Source: Hydrogenophaga pseudoflava (GTDB lineage: Bacteria > Pseudomonadota > Gammaproteobacteria > Burkholderiales > Burkholderiaceae_C). From it: DNA of 64,000 bases. Below the pieces are notes generated by a model. That model was not told the origin of the DNA. It saw only the letters and a program-made list of their open reading frames with translations, and ran no database searches. The position numbers and the translations under genes were made by a program. Each line of letters begins with the position of its first letter. Position 1 is the stretch's first letter. Location of the stretch: the NCBI RefSeq assembly GCF_031020795.1, contig NZ_JAVHJP010000001.1, positions 395,883 to 459,882 on the forward strand, given 5' to 3'. This document shows positions 16,913-26,031 of the stretch, piece by piece.

Positions 16913-17964
16913 AGCGAGCGCGCTACCGCCTCGCCCAATTTGGGCGGTACAGCGTTACCGATCAGCCGCGCCAAGGTTTTTATCACGACAGGCTTACCGT
17001 CTTCGACAAAACGGTAATCGCTAGGAAAAGACTGAAAGATAGCCGCCTCGCGCAAGGATATGCCACGATGCTGAAGCGGGTGGCCGAAGCGGCCGTTACC
17101 GTACCCGTTGCACAGTGTCGTCATGGTAGGAGCCGGCTTGTCCCACTCCATGCGCCCGTACACGCCGGCAGAGTGCTTACCACTATCACGCCGATGACAT
17201 TCGGCCACCAGTTCACCTGGCCAGTCACGCCAAGTGCCGCCTGGACGCGAGGCACGAATACGCTTGCGATTGAGCGGTGACAGGGACGAGGCCACGTGCA
17301 GCGGGTCTTCCGCGCATTGTTGACCATCGACGAGGGTGGGCAAATGGCCCACTGCCTCACGGACAGTCACCCACTGGGTAGCCCCTTTGTGCGTGGGCTC
17401 CGGCAAAGTCACCGGCCCACTCCTGGAGGCGACCAACACCAACCGCTTACGCTGCTGAGGGGCCCCGTAGTCGGCGGCGTTCACTACTCCGTAAGCTACT
17501 TGATACTGCCCCTTCTTCAGTGCACGCAAAAATGCCTTGAATGGCGCTGTCCCCAGCAAGCGCGGCACGTTTTCCATAGTGACCAAGTCGGGCGAACACT
17601 CTTCCACCAGTCGAGCGAACTCCTTCAGCAAGCGCCACTTAACCTTGTCCACCGTGGCAGTGTTCGCATAGCTCGAAAAGGGCTGGCAAGGCGCACATCC
17701 GGCAAGCAATCGCACCGCGTTCGGCGACCATAGCTCGGCTAACTGCTGCCCCGTAACGTTCGCCACGTCGCCCTGCACGAACTGAGCGTCCGGGTGATTA
17801 GCTGTATAGGGATACTCGCAGGCCGGGTCCAGATCGAACCCCGCCACGACCTTCACCCCCTGACGTGCCAAGCCGTGCGAGAGGCCACCGGCCCCGCAGA
17901 ACAAATCGATCGCTTCAACTTGACGCGCTGAAGGCACATGGTGAACAACAGTCCGAGTAGACAT
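16873..17964 (-). CDS. DNA (cytosine-5-)-methyltransferase
   Basis: The 363-residue protein transfers a methyl group from S-adenosylmethionine to C5 of cytosine in DNA. Motifs occur in the standard order: I LFCGAGGLSHG (21-31), IV PCQPFS with catalytic C93, VI ENV (131-133), VIII QQRKRL, and X GNAVPP near the end, with a target-recognition region between VIII and IX of about 110 residues. The ATG at 17964 is preferred; a GTG at 17994 could add ten residues. It converges on the DUF262-HEPN pair with a 40-bp overlap of coding 3' ends, so antisense transcription may affect both. No cognate restriction endonuclease is recognisable nearby. Specificity cannot be read from sequence by eye; the upstream 145 bp (17965-18109) hold its promoter region. 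Confidence 0.93.
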   Translation of the reverse strand: MSTRTVVHHVPSARQVEAIDLFCGAGGLSHGLARQGVKVVAGFDLDPACEYPYTANHPDAQFVQGDVANVTGQQLAELWSPNAVRLLAGCAPCQPFSSYANTATVDKVKWRLLKEFARLVEECSPDLVTMENVPRLLGTAPFKAFLRALKKGQYQVAYGVVNAADYGAPQQRKRLVLVASRSGPVTLPEPTHKGATQWVTVREAVGHLPTLVDGQQCAEDPLHVASSLSPLNRKRIRASRPGGTWRDWPGELVAECHRRDSGKHSAGVYGRMEWDKPAPTMTTLCNGYGNGRFGHPLQHRGISLREAAIFQSFPSDYRFVEDGKPVVIKTLARLIGNAVPPKLGEAVARSLYASINAKAGAAK

Positions 17965-18109
17965 CCTGAAACTTACTATGAAATCGTGCCCCACTACGCC
18001 GTCAGCGCAACTACCCTAGTTTCGCATCTTGCCACAAGTCGGGCCGTTAAAGACAGGCCCTCGGCCTTGCAAACCGTACCTGCGCCCCAAATGCCTTCTG
18101 CGGCAAAAG

Positions 18110-18188
18110 TCCGGTCATGATCGAAGCGCCGGAGGTCTGAACCGGCCCGAAGGAACAAAGCCCGCCAGCGGCGGCGGGTTTTGCGTTT
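18110..18188 (+). repeat. Direct repeat copy 2 flanking the vsr/dcm cassette
   Basis: This is about 90% identical to 14280-14358. It holds the orphaned last codons of a 65-aa gene (PVMIEAPEV then stop) plus the terminator that ends the trb operon. Confidence 0.9.
18158..18184. terminator. Hairpin terminator at the end of the trb operon
   Basis: CCCGCC and GGCGGG arms surround a 6-nt loop, with flanking A and T runs that allow use in either direction. It lies directly beyond the DUF2274 stop codon. Confidence 0.75.
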
Positions 18189-18472
18189 TATGACCTGAGC
18201 GAGGGTGCATCGGTCCCCGGCGCAGCCGCCGAGGGCCGCGAAAGCGGCGGCTTGACGCGCTCGCCCTTCCTGAATCCTCGATCCCCCGCCATGAAGGCTT
18301 CCAGCATGTGCGGGATCAGCGTCATGGCATCGGCCGCCTCACCATAGGTCTGCGCGTGCAACGCGGCGTAGCGGTCGAGGTCGGCTTTCAGGCTGGCCGG
18401 GCAGGCAAATATCAGCTTGACGCTCTCGGTCTTGGGCAGCGGCCCGAGTCGCAGTTTCTTGGTCGTGCTCAT
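18188..18472 (-). CDS. DUF2274 family protein (end of trb operon)
   Basis: The 94-residue product (MSTTKKLRLGPLPKTESVKL...) belongs to the DUF2274 family found immediately after trbI in Tn4371-like ICEs and related elements. The central segment VKLIFACPASLKADLDRYA and following helix resemble an Arc/RHH-like fold, so a DNA-binding role is possible but unproven. Its ATG overlaps the trbI stop (ATGA), and its own stop touches the operon terminator. A decayed second copy of its 3' part lies at 14359-14505. Confidence 0.8.
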   Translation of the reverse strand: MSTTKKLRLGPLPKTESVKLIFACPASLKADLDRYAALHAQTYGEAADAMTLIPHMLEAFMAGDRGFRKGERVKPPLSRPSAAAPGTDAPSLRS

Positions 18473-19731
18473 TGCGAAGTTCCCCGATTGAAGAACAGCG
18501 GCTGGTAGGGCCGCAGCACCAGATCGCGGTTCACGATGATCCTCACCGGCAGACCTGGCCGGCTGGTCAGCGTCGGCTGGATGTTCATGTTGCGCCGGGT
18601 TATTTCCTGGCCCACCTGATTGATGCTGTCCTGCGCGGTGTCGCGCCCGGCGATCACGATGCGGTTGCCGTCCTGACGGTTCTCCGGCGCGGCCAGCTCG
18701 GCACCGATGCCCAGCAGCGTGGTCAGCGCCGCGCCGGCAAAGACGCGGCCCCAATGCCAATCGACGCCATCCTCCAGGCCGGCGTAGCCGGCCGGATCGG
18801 TACCCACGGGGTTGTCCAGCGTCAGCGAAGACGTGTCCGGCAGGATGACGCGGTTCCACACCACCTGCACGCGGCTCTGCCCGTAGCTCACCTGGCTGTT
18901 GTACCTGCCCAGGATGCGCGAGCCCTGCGGGATCAGCAGGAACTTGCCCGTGGCCGTGTCATAGACCGGCTCCGTCACCGTGGCGATCACGTCGCCCGGT
19001 AGGTCCGACTTGATGCCCGTCACCAGCGCCCCGGCGATCACCGTCCCGGCCATCACCTGGTACGGCGAAGCCGGCATTTGCAGATGGCCGGAATTGCGGG
19101 TTTCCGTAGAACCGGCTTTCTGGAAAGCCTCCTTCTGGTCCTGCCGGTTCTGCGCGGTGGTCGGGTCGGTGAGCTGGGCCGCCGTCGAGGCTGGCCCAGC
19201 GGCGAGCGGGTCGAAGGCCGCCAAGGCGGATCCCGGGCCGGCAGTGGCGGCCTGCGTAGGCGCAGCGGTCTTCTGTCCACCCGATTGGAAGAACACCGTA
19301 GAGGCTGCCGCTGCATCCGCTTCCTTGCGCCGTGCGTCCTCCGGGTCATGTCCCGGTGGGGCATAGACAGGCGTCACCGGCTGCTGCGACTTCACGATGG
19401 CCGGACCGAGATCGCCCGGCAGCGGCGGCCCCAGCTCGGGCACCTTGACCGGCAGCTTGGAGTAGTCGGCTGGCAGGCCATCCAGCCCTTCGGACTTCGA
19501 GACGCGATCCACGTTGTACAGCTCGGTCTGTTCGCCAGCACTGCGCCGATGCGGCTGGAGCGACCAGATGGTGGCCCCGAGCACGGCCACCGACAGGCCG
19601 CCAGTGAGGATGGCCAGCGCGCGCCGGTTCAGGCGCGTGACCGGACGCGGCTGGGCGCGCAGCGCCACCGCCTCCGGCGCCACCTTGGCCGCCGAAGGCG
19701 CGGCAAGGCCGGGAGTGTCGTCCTGGCTCAT
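18469..19731 (-). CDS. trbI: TrbI/VirB10 family conjugal transfer protein
   Basis: The 420-residue product spans the inner membrane once (about 40-58, LAILTGGLSVAVLGATIW), followed by a proline- and alanine-rich periplasmic linker and a C-terminal VirB10 beta-barrel domain beginning near GTVIAGALVTGIKSDLPG and including LLIPQGSRILGRYNSQVSYG. It links the inner-membrane machine to the outer-membrane core of the type IV secretion channel. The start ATG at 19731 lies 2 bp from the trbG stop. Confidence 0.93.
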   Translation of the reverse strand: MSQDDTPGLAAPSAAKVAPEAVALRAQPRPVTRLNRRALAILTGGLSVAVLGATIWSLQPHRRSAGEQTELYNVDRVSKSEGLDGLPADYSKLPVKVPELGPPLPGDLGPAIVKSQQPVTPVYAPPGHDPEDARRKEADAAAASTVFFQSGGQKTAAPTQAATAGPGSALAAFDPLAAGPASTAAQLTDPTTAQNRQDQKEAFQKAGSTETRNSGHLQMPASPYQVMAGTVIAGALVTGIKSDLPGDVIATVTEPVYDTATGKFLLIPQGSRILGRYNSQVSYGQSRVQVVWNRVILPDTSSLTLDNPVGTDPAGYAGLEDGVDWHWGRVFAGAALTTLLGIGAELAAPENRQDGNRIVIAGRDTAQDSINQVGQEITRRNMNIQPTLTSRPGLPVRIIVNRDLVLRPYQPLFFNRGTSQ

Positions 19732-19733
19732 GC

Positions 19734-20750
19734 TCAGTTCCTCCCCGCTGCACCAACCACCCCGTCCGTGCGCTCGATGCGCACCACGTCGCCCTTGTCT
19801 GCCCCGAGGCGCAGTTCGGCCGCGCCGAACAGCCGGTCCACGATGTAGTACGGCGGGCGAAAGCGGTAGTTCACCAACTGCCCGTCGCCCTGCGCACCGA
19901 TCACGAACAGCGGAGGCAGCTCGCCCTGGGCGATGCCGGCCGGGAACTGGATGTAGACCTTCTCGCCATCGTCGAAGGCGCGCAGCGGCTTCCAGGGCGG
20001 GTTGCTGCCGCTGATCGCGTAGCGGAACCGGATGCGCTCCAGCGACAGGCCGGTATCCACGGGGGCCGCAGCGTTGGCCGCTTGCGCCTGGCGCTGCAGG
20101 GCCAGCATCTTGTCCTTGGGGTAGTCCCAGGACACGGATGCCATCCACGCCTTGTCGGTCGAGGTCAGCTCGATCAGGTAGGTGCGCCGGCTGGTCGTGA
20201 TGACCAGATTGGTCTTGAGGCCCGAGCGGATCGGCTTGACCATCACATTCACGCGCAAGTCCGCACCGGAACCGCTGGACGTATCGCCCACGATCCAGCG
20301 CACGGTATCGCCAGAGGCCACCGTCACCAGTTCCTCGCCCGGCTGCAGGGCCACCACGGTCACGCGGCCCACGGCCGCATAGACCTGGTACAGCGCGCCA
20401 TCGGTGAACGGCCAAACCTGGATCGCATTGACGTAGCCCTCGCGGGTCGGTGCGATGCGTGCCTCGGCATTGGCGCGGGACACACGCACTTTCTCGTCGG
20501 CCGGCTCCGGCATCGGCGCCGGTTTGGCACTGTCCTCCGCCACGGGCTTCAACTGCGCCGGCATCGGCAACACCTCGGGCACGGCCACAACTTCCACGGG
20601 CTTGGGCGCTTCCGGCAACGGTTGGGCCTGTACCGGCTCATCCAGCGCGATCACCGGCGGCGGCTTGCCCTGCGTGGCGCAGCCTGCGAACAGAACGGTC
20701 GATGCCAGCAGGACCACCGGCAAAGCGGATTTGCAGAAAAACGTGTTCAT
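19734..20750 (-). CDS. trbG: TrbG/VirB9 family P-type conjugative transfer lipoprotein
   Basis: The 338-residue product has a lipoprotein signal peptide (lipobox LFAGC), a Pro/Glu-rich linker, and the VirB9/CagX domain with VWPFTDGALYQVYA and the C-terminal IRFRYAISG...WKPLRAFDDG segment. It forms the outer-membrane core ring with TrbI. Its ATG overlaps the trbF stop by 4 bp, in line with the tight operon. Confidence 0.93.
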   Translation of the reverse strand: MNTFFCKSALPVVLLASTVLFAGCATQGKPPPVIALDEPVQAQPLPEAPKPVEVVAVPEVLPMPAQLKPVAEDSAKPAPMPEPADEKVRVSRANAEARIAPTREGYVNAIQVWPFTDGALYQVYAAVGRVTVVALQPGEELVTVASGDTVRWIVGDTSSGSGADLRVNVMVKPIRSGLKTNLVITTSRRTYLIELTSTDKAWMASVSWDYPKDKMLALQRQAQAANAAAPVDTGLSLERIRFRYAISGSNPPWKPLRAFDDGEKVYIQFPAGIAQGELPPLFVIGAQGDGQLVNYRFRPPYYIVDRLFGAAELRLGADKGDVVRIERTDGVVGAAGRN

Positions 20751-21451
20751 GGTTTTGTTCCTTCGGAAGAATCGAGTTCGCGGCTCCACGACAGGCCGTT
20801 GACGTAGATGCCCAGGGGGTTCTTGCGCAGCCGCTGCTCGGTGCGCGGGGTCTGCTGCACGATGGACACCACCGCGTTCCAGCGCTCGGTGCGGTCCAGT
20901 GCGCCCGTGACGAAGCGCTGCTCGGTCCAGCGCACGTTGAACGACGTGTCGCTGGCGCGGGTCACGCTGGCGATCTGCACCGTTACCGACTCCTTGCCGA
21001 TGCGCGCGAACGGGTCGCTGGTGCGGGCGTACTCGTTGAGCACCACCGCGCCCTTGTCCGTGGCGTAGTCGTACGCGTCGAGCCAGTTCTGCCGCACCAC
21101 GATGGGGTCGATGGAGAGGGAGCGCACCAGCGTGACGAAGCGCGCGATGTGGTGGGCCGTCTGCGCATCGGTCGGCCGGTACGGCGTGGCCGCCTCGCCC
21201 ACGGTGCGCACCTGGCCGGCCTGGTCCACCTCGATGACGTAAGGCGTCACGATGGACTGCGCCGAGCGCCACACCAGGCCGCCCGCCATCAGCAAGGCCA
21301 GCGACAGGCAGCCGAAAGCCATCAGCCGCCAGTTCTTCGCCTGCACGCGGGCTGAGCCGATGCGCTCGTCCCAGGCCTGGGCGGCGGATTGATACGGGGT
21401 TGCAGGCTGCGGCGTATCGGCGTAGCGCACCTGTGGTCGTTTGAATCGCAT
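20747..21451 (-). CDS. trbF: TrbF/VirB8 family conjugal transfer protein
   Basis: The 234-residue inner-membrane assembly factor of the type IV secretion system has an N-terminal cytoplasmic part, one membrane segment (about 44-62) and a periplasmic VirB8-like domain. The segment PYVIEVDQAGQVRTVG is characteristic. It lies between trbL and trbG, as in the canonical trb order. Confidence 0.93.
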   Translation of the reverse strand: MRFKRPQVRYADTPQPATPYQSAAQAWDERIGSARVQAKNWRLMAFGCLSLALLMAGGLVWRSAQSIVTPYVIEVDQAGQVRTVGEAATPYRPTDAQTAHHIARFVTLVRSLSIDPIVVRQNWLDAYDYATDKGAVVLNEYARTSDPFARIGKESVTVQIASVTRASDTSFNVRWTEQRFVTGALDRTERWNAVVSIVQQTPRTEQRLRKNPLGIYVNGLSWSRELDSSEGTKP

Positions 21452-21463
21452 GGATGGTTCTCC

Positions 21464-22813
21464 TCAAGAATCGGAATCACGCAGGCTCGGACCGGAACCC
21501 GAGCCGCCGCCATCGCCACCGCGCAGCGTGTGGGCGGCGGTCGTGGCGGCATGGGTGAGCTGCTGCCTGCGGTGCAGGCGCTTGGCCCAGGCAGGCTGTT
21601 CCTTGGCGCCTTCGGCCTGGGGCGCGCCTTCGGCAGTGCCACCGGCAGCCTCTGCACCGCCGCCTTCGCGGAAAGCCGCCGCAACCCGCTCCTTCATGGA
21701 GCGCGCGCCTTCAGCCACCTTCTGCCCGGCCGCATGTGCACCGGCCCTGGCGACGTTCCCCACGCCAGCGGCCGCGCCCTTGACGCCGCCGCCGACCGAA
21801 GCCGAGCCGGCCTGGAAGGCCGATCTGGCGCTGCTGGCCGTCGATACCGCCGAACGCGCCCCGCTGGCCGCCATGCGTGCGGCGCCCGGCGCCATGCGCG
21901 CACCGGCCGCGACGGCACTGCCCGCGCCGGCAACGACCGCTCCAACCGCCACGGCGGCGCCTGCCGCGCCCACGGCGGCCCCAGCCATCGCACCCGCGCC
22001 CAACTGCGGCGCACCCGACACCAGGCCCGTGGCAATGCCCGGCCCGAAGATTCCCAGCGCCAACAAGGCCAGCGACGCCAGCATCACGACCAGCGCGTGG
22101 TCGATGGACGGCTCCGCCGGATGCACCGTGAACTCGGCGAACAGCCCCGTGCCGATGCCCACGATCACCGCCAGCACCAGCACCTTGATGCCCGAGGCCA
22201 CCACGTTGCCCAGCACCTTCTCGGCCAGGAAGGCGGTCTTGTTCCACAGCGCGAACGGCACCAGCACGAAGCCCGCCAGTGTGGTCAGCTTGAACTCGAT
22301 CAACGTCACGAACAGCTGCACCGCGAGCACGAAAAAGCACAGGATCACGATCAGCCAGGCGATGAACAGCACCACGATGGGCGCAAGGTTCACAAACACC
22401 TCGGGGAAGCCCGCCAGGTCGCTGATCTGCCGCAGGATCGGCGCCCCGGCGTCGATCCCTGCCTTGGCCAGCCGGCCCGGCTGCAGGAAGCTGCCCATGC
22501 TGAGGGTCGAGCCGCTGGCCGTCAGGCCCAGCCCGGCGAAGGACCGGAACACGATGCCGGCCAGCGCGTTGAAGTTGCCGATGATGTAGGCGAAGGCACC
22601 CACGTAGAGCACCTTGCGCAGCAGCTTGGCGATCACGTCCTCGCCCTGGCCGCTGGCGTGGCCCAGCGCCCAGTACAGCCCGGCGATCGTCATGTCGATG
22701 GCGATCAGCGTGGCGGTCAGGAATGCCACCTCGCCTTGCAGCAGGCCAAAGCCCGAGTCGATGTAGCGCGAGAACGTGTCGAGGAAGCGGTCGATGACCG
22801 TCACGTCGTTCAT
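21464..22813 (-). CDS. trbL: TrbL/VirB6 family polytopic membrane protein
   Basis: The 449-residue product has several membrane segments in residues 30-290 (for example IVVLFIAWLIVILCFFVLAV) and the VirB6-like motif region FKLTTLAGFVLVPFALWNKT. From about residue 285 on it changes to a long Ala/Gly-rich low-complexity tail that ends in a charged segment, usual for TrbL of this family and probably periplasmic or cytoplasmic disordered sequence. It forms part of the inner-membrane channel. Confidence 0.93.
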   Translation of the reverse strand: MNDVTVIDRFLDTFSRYIDSGFGLLQGEVAFLTATLIAIDMTIAGLYWALGHASGQGEDVIAKLLRKVLYVGAFAYIIGNFNALAGIVFRSFAGLGLTASGSTLSMGSFLQPGRLAKAGIDAGAPILRQISDLAGFPEVFVNLAPIVVLFIAWLIVILCFFVLAVQLFVTLIEFKLTTLAGFVLVPFALWNKTAFLAEKVLGNVVASGIKVLVLAVIVGIGTGLFAEFTVHPAEPSIDHALVVMLASLALLALGIFGPGIATGLVSGAPQLGAGAMAGAAVGAAGAAVAVGAVVAGAGSAVAAGARMAPGAARMAASGARSAVSTASSARSAFQAGSASVGGGVKGAAAGVGNVARAGAHAAGQKVAEGARSMKERVAAAFREGGGAEAAGGTAEGAPQAEGAKEQPAWAKRLHRRQQLTHAATTAAHTLRGGDGGGSGSGPSLRDSDS

Positions 22814-22822
22814 GGCAGCGCG

Positions 22823-23551
22823 TCAGTTGCCGTAGAAGTTCACCGACTGCGGCGTGTACGGCGTGCCGCTGCCCAGGAACCGGCGCGTCACCTCGCGCCC
22901 GCGCTCGGCCGCCGCTGCCTGCCGCGCCAGTTCCAGCGAGGCCGCCCGGTCTTGCGTGAGCTGCAGCCGTTGCGCCTGGATGGACTGCTTGGCCTGCAAG
23001 GCCAGCAACTGGTTCGTCGCCTGCATCGCCTGCAGCGCGCCCACTGCGGACTGGCTCTGGCCCACCAGATCGGCCAGCACGCCTTCGTCGTCGCTCAGGT
23101 TCTGCGACGCCTGGGCCTGCATCTGCATGGTGGTCTGCAAGCCATTGAGCGTGTTCTTCCAGCGTTCCTGCGCATCGCGGTACATCTGGTCGCCGCTGAC
23201 GGTGGCGGCGTACTGCTCGGGGTACAGGCGCGCGAACTCCCGATCCATGTTCGCCACGTCGTAGGCCAGGCCCCTGGCCTGGGCGATCAGCCGCTGGGTG
23301 GTCGCCAGGTTGCTGCGCAGCCGGCTGACCACGCTGAACGGCAGGCTGGCCAGGTTGCGCGCCTGGTTGATGAGCATCTGCGCCTCGTTCTGCAGTTGCC
23401 GGATCTGGTTGTTGATCTGCTCCAGCGTGCGGATCGCGGTCAGCGTGTTCTGCACGAGGTTCGTGGGGTCGATCACGACCCATTGCGCCTGCACGGGGGA
23501 CACCGTGCACAGCATGGCCGCGATGGCGGCGGCGAGAAGGCGTTTCTTCAT
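22823..23551 (-). CDS. trbJ: TrbJ/VirB5 family conjugal transfer protein
   Basis: The 242-residue protein is secreted: it has a cleavable signal peptide (KKRLLAAAIAAMLCTVSPVQAQ, cut before Gln-Trp), then an extended helical region rich in Gln, as expected of the VirB5-like pilus-tip adhesin. The segment WVVIDPTNLVQNTLTAIR is conserved in TrbJ. It overlaps trbE by 4 bp. Confidence 0.92.
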   Translation of the reverse strand: MKKRLLAAAIAAMLCTVSPVQAQWVVIDPTNLVQNTLTAIRTLEQINNQIRQLQNEAQMLINQARNLASLPFSVVSRLRSNLATTQRLIAQARGLAYDVANMDREFARLYPEQYAATVSGDQMYRDAQERWKNTLNGLQTTMQMQAQASQNLSDDEGVLADLVGQSQSAVGALQAMQATNQLLALQAKQSIQAQRLQLTQDRAASLELARQAAAAERGREVTRRFLGSGTPYTPQSVNFYGN

Positions 23552-26019
23552 GGCAAGTTCTCCTGGGGGTGGTCAGCGAAGCGAGGGGAAACATGAGGCG
23601 CCAGCGGCGCAAGGCCTGGGAACGCGCGCAGCAGGTCGGCCGCCCAATCGAGGCCGCGATGGCGCAGCCAGGCGAGCGCGAAGCCGGGCGCGCCGGCGTG
23701 GCCCAGAACCTCGTCGATGGCGCGCTGGTCCTGCGGCGTGGAGGCGCCCGCGAAGGCCAGCGCCGCCGGCCCCAGGTCGAGGTCGAACAGGCGATTGCCG
23801 AGGCGCGACTGGTAGTAGTAGTCGCGCTTGGGCTGCGCTGTGGCAACGATCTCGATCTGGCGGGTGTTGAGCCCGAAACCCTCGTAGATCGTGCGAATCT
23901 GCGGTTCGGTGGCCTGCGGGTTGGGCAGAAAAATGCGGCTCGCACAGCTTTCCACGATGGCCGGCGCGATGCTCGAATCCTGGATGTCCGCCAGGCTCTG
24001 CGTGGCGAAGATCACCGAGACGTTCTTCTTGCGCAGCGTCTTGAGCCACTGGCGGATGCGCGCCGCGAACACCGGGTCGTCGAGGAACAGCCAGGCCTCG
24101 TCGAGGATCAGCAGCGTGGGCGCGCCATCGAAGCGTTCATCAAAACGCGCGAACAGGTAGCCCAGCACGGCCATGACAGCGGCCTTGCTGTGCATCAGCT
24201 CCTCCATCTCGAAGCACTGCACGTCGGCCATGCCCAGCCGGTCGCGGTCGGCGTCCAGCAGCTTGCCGTGGGCGCCACCCAGCACGTAGGGCGCGAGCGC
24301 CTGGCGCAGCGCGTTCGATTGCAGCAGCACCGCCAGGCCCGTCATGGTGCGCTGCTCCAGCGGCGCACCGGCAAGGCTTCCCAGCGCCGACCAGATGGCG
24401 GCTTTCTCATCGGGACCAACCGCCACGCCTTCGTGCGCCAGCCGACCTTCCACCCATTCCGCCGCCCAGGTGCGGTAGCCCTCGTGGTCGATGCGGGCGA
24501 GCGGCTGGAAGGCGATCTCGCCATCCGTGCCCAGGTCGTAGTGCTCGCCACCCAGGCCCAGGATGGTGGCGCGCATGGAGCGCCCCATATCGAAGGCGAA
24601 GATGCGCGAGCCGCGATAACGGCGGAACTGCATCGCCAGCGTGGCGAGCAAGACCGACTTGCCCATGCCGGTCGGCCCGGCCACCAGCGTGTGGCCCACA
24701 TCACCGATGTGCGTCACCAGCCGGAATGGCGTGGCGCCATCGGTGCGCGTGACGATCAACGGCGGGCCGCCCAAATGCTCGCTCTTCTCCGGTCCGGCCC
24801 ACACGGCGGACACCGGCATCAGGTGCGCCAGGTTCAGCGTCGAGACGATGGGCTGGCGCACATTGGCGTAGGCGTTGCCGGGGATCGAAGACAGCCACGC
24901 ATCGACCGCGTTCAAGGTTTCGGGAATCGTCACGAAGCCCCGGCCCTGGATGACGCGCTCCACCATGCGCAGCTTCTCATCGGCCACGGCCGGGTCGGCG
25001 TCGAGCACCGTCACCGTTGCGGTGAGGTAGCCGAAGGAAACCTGGTCGCTGCCCAACTCCTGCAAGGCCGCGTCGGCGTCGGTGGCCTTGTTGCTGGCGT
25101 CCGTATCCACCAACGGGCTCTCCTGCTGGAAGATCGTTTCGCGCAGCAGCGCGATGACGTTCTTGCGCTTGGCGAACCACTGCCGGCGCAGGCGGGAAAG
25201 CTCTTTTTCCGCCTCAGCTTTGTCCAGGCACAGAAAACGCGTACTCCAGCGATACGCAAATCCCAGGCGGTTGAGATCGTCCAGAATCCCCGGCCAGGTC
25301 GAGGTCGGAAAACCCCGCACCGTGGCCACGCGCAGGTGCTGGTCGCCCAGCATGGGCGCCAGGCCGCCGACCAGTGCGGAATCGGTCAGCAGCGCATCGA
25401 TGTGGAACGGCACCTCGGGCACCGCCAGCGAATAGCGCTGCGTCGAGATGGCGGAATGCAGGTAGGTCAGCGTCTGCCTGTCATCGAGCCAGGCGATTTC
25501 CGGCATCACGCCGTCGAGCAGGTCGAAGACGCGATCCGTTTCCGCGACGAAAGCGGTCAGGCGCTCGCGCCAGTCCACGCCTTCGGTCGGACGGTTCTCG
25601 TATAGCAGTCCCGCTGCGCGCGCACGCGACTCCTCGGCCGGCAGGTACACCAGCGTGAGGTGGTAGCCGCTCTCGAAGTGGTTGCCCGAATCCTCGAATG
25701 CGGCGCGGCGTTCCTCGTCCACCAGCCAGGACAGCGGTTCAGGAAAGTCGGAATGGGGATAGCCCGCCGCCGGCCGGCGCTCGGCTTCGATGAACAGCGC
25801 CCAGCCCGAGCCCAGCCGGCGCAGCGCGTTGTTCAAGCGCGCCGACGTGGCGATCAGTTCGCCCTGCGTGGCGCTGTCCAGATCGGGACCACGGAAGCGC
25901 GCCGTGCGCTGGAACGATCCATCCTTGTTCAAGACGATGCCCGGTGCCACCAGCCCTGCCCAGGGCAACCAGTCGGCCAGCAGCGCGGGCCGCTGGCGGT
26001 ATTCGGCAAGGTTCAGCAT
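23548..26019 (-). CDS. trbE: TrbE/VirB4 family conjugal transfer ATPase
   Basis: The 823-residue VirB4-type ATPase powers pilus biogenesis and substrate transfer. The N-terminal CagE/TrbE domain covers about 1-400; Walker A is GPTGMGKS (448-455) and Walker B is LLILDEAWLF in the second half, followed by IFATQSLADI. Full length compared with family members of about 820 residues. It begins 12 bp after the trbD stop. Confidence 0.94.
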   Translation of the reverse strand: MLNLAEYRQRPALLADWLPWAGLVAPGIVLNKDGSFQRTARFRGPDLDSATQGELIATSARLNNALRRLGSGWALFIEAERRPAAGYPHSDFPEPLSWLVDEERRAAFEDSGNHFESGYHLTLVYLPAEESRARAAGLLYENRPTEGVDWRERLTAFVAETDRVFDLLDGVMPEIAWLDDRQTLTYLHSAISTQRYSLAVPEVPFHIDALLTDSALVGGLAPMLGDQHLRVATVRGFPTSTWPGILDDLNRLGFAYRWSTRFLCLDKAEAEKELSRLRRQWFAKRKNVIALLRETIFQQESPLVDTDASNKATDADAALQELGSDQVSFGYLTATVTVLDADPAVADEKLRMVERVIQGRGFVTIPETLNAVDAWLSSIPGNAYANVRQPIVSTLNLAHLMPVSAVWAGPEKSEHLGGPPLIVTRTDGATPFRLVTHIGDVGHTLVAGPTGMGKSVLLATLAMQFRRYRGSRIFAFDMGRSMRATILGLGGEHYDLGTDGEIAFQPLARIDHEGYRTWAAEWVEGRLAHEGVAVGPDEKAAIWSALGSLAGAPLEQRTMTGLAVLLQSNALRQALAPYVLGGAHGKLLDADRDRLGMADVQCFEMEELMHSKAAVMAVLGYLFARFDERFDGAPTLLILDEAWLFLDDPVFAARIRQWLKTLRKKNVSVIFATQSLADIQDSSIAPAIVESCASRIFLPNPQATEPQIRTIYEGFGLNTRQIEIVATAQPKRDYYYQSRLGNRLFDLDLGPAALAFAGASTPQDQRAIDEVLGHAGAPGFALAWLRHRGLDWAADLLRAFPGLAPLAPHVSPRFADHPQENLP

Positions 26020-26031
26020 CGCAGCATCCCC

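Noticed and set aside
14280..18188. Cassette as a transposon with target-site duplication
   Set aside because: Repeats are 79 bp with 10% divergence and consist of gene ends; transposons give short perfect duplications. Homologous recombination fits better.
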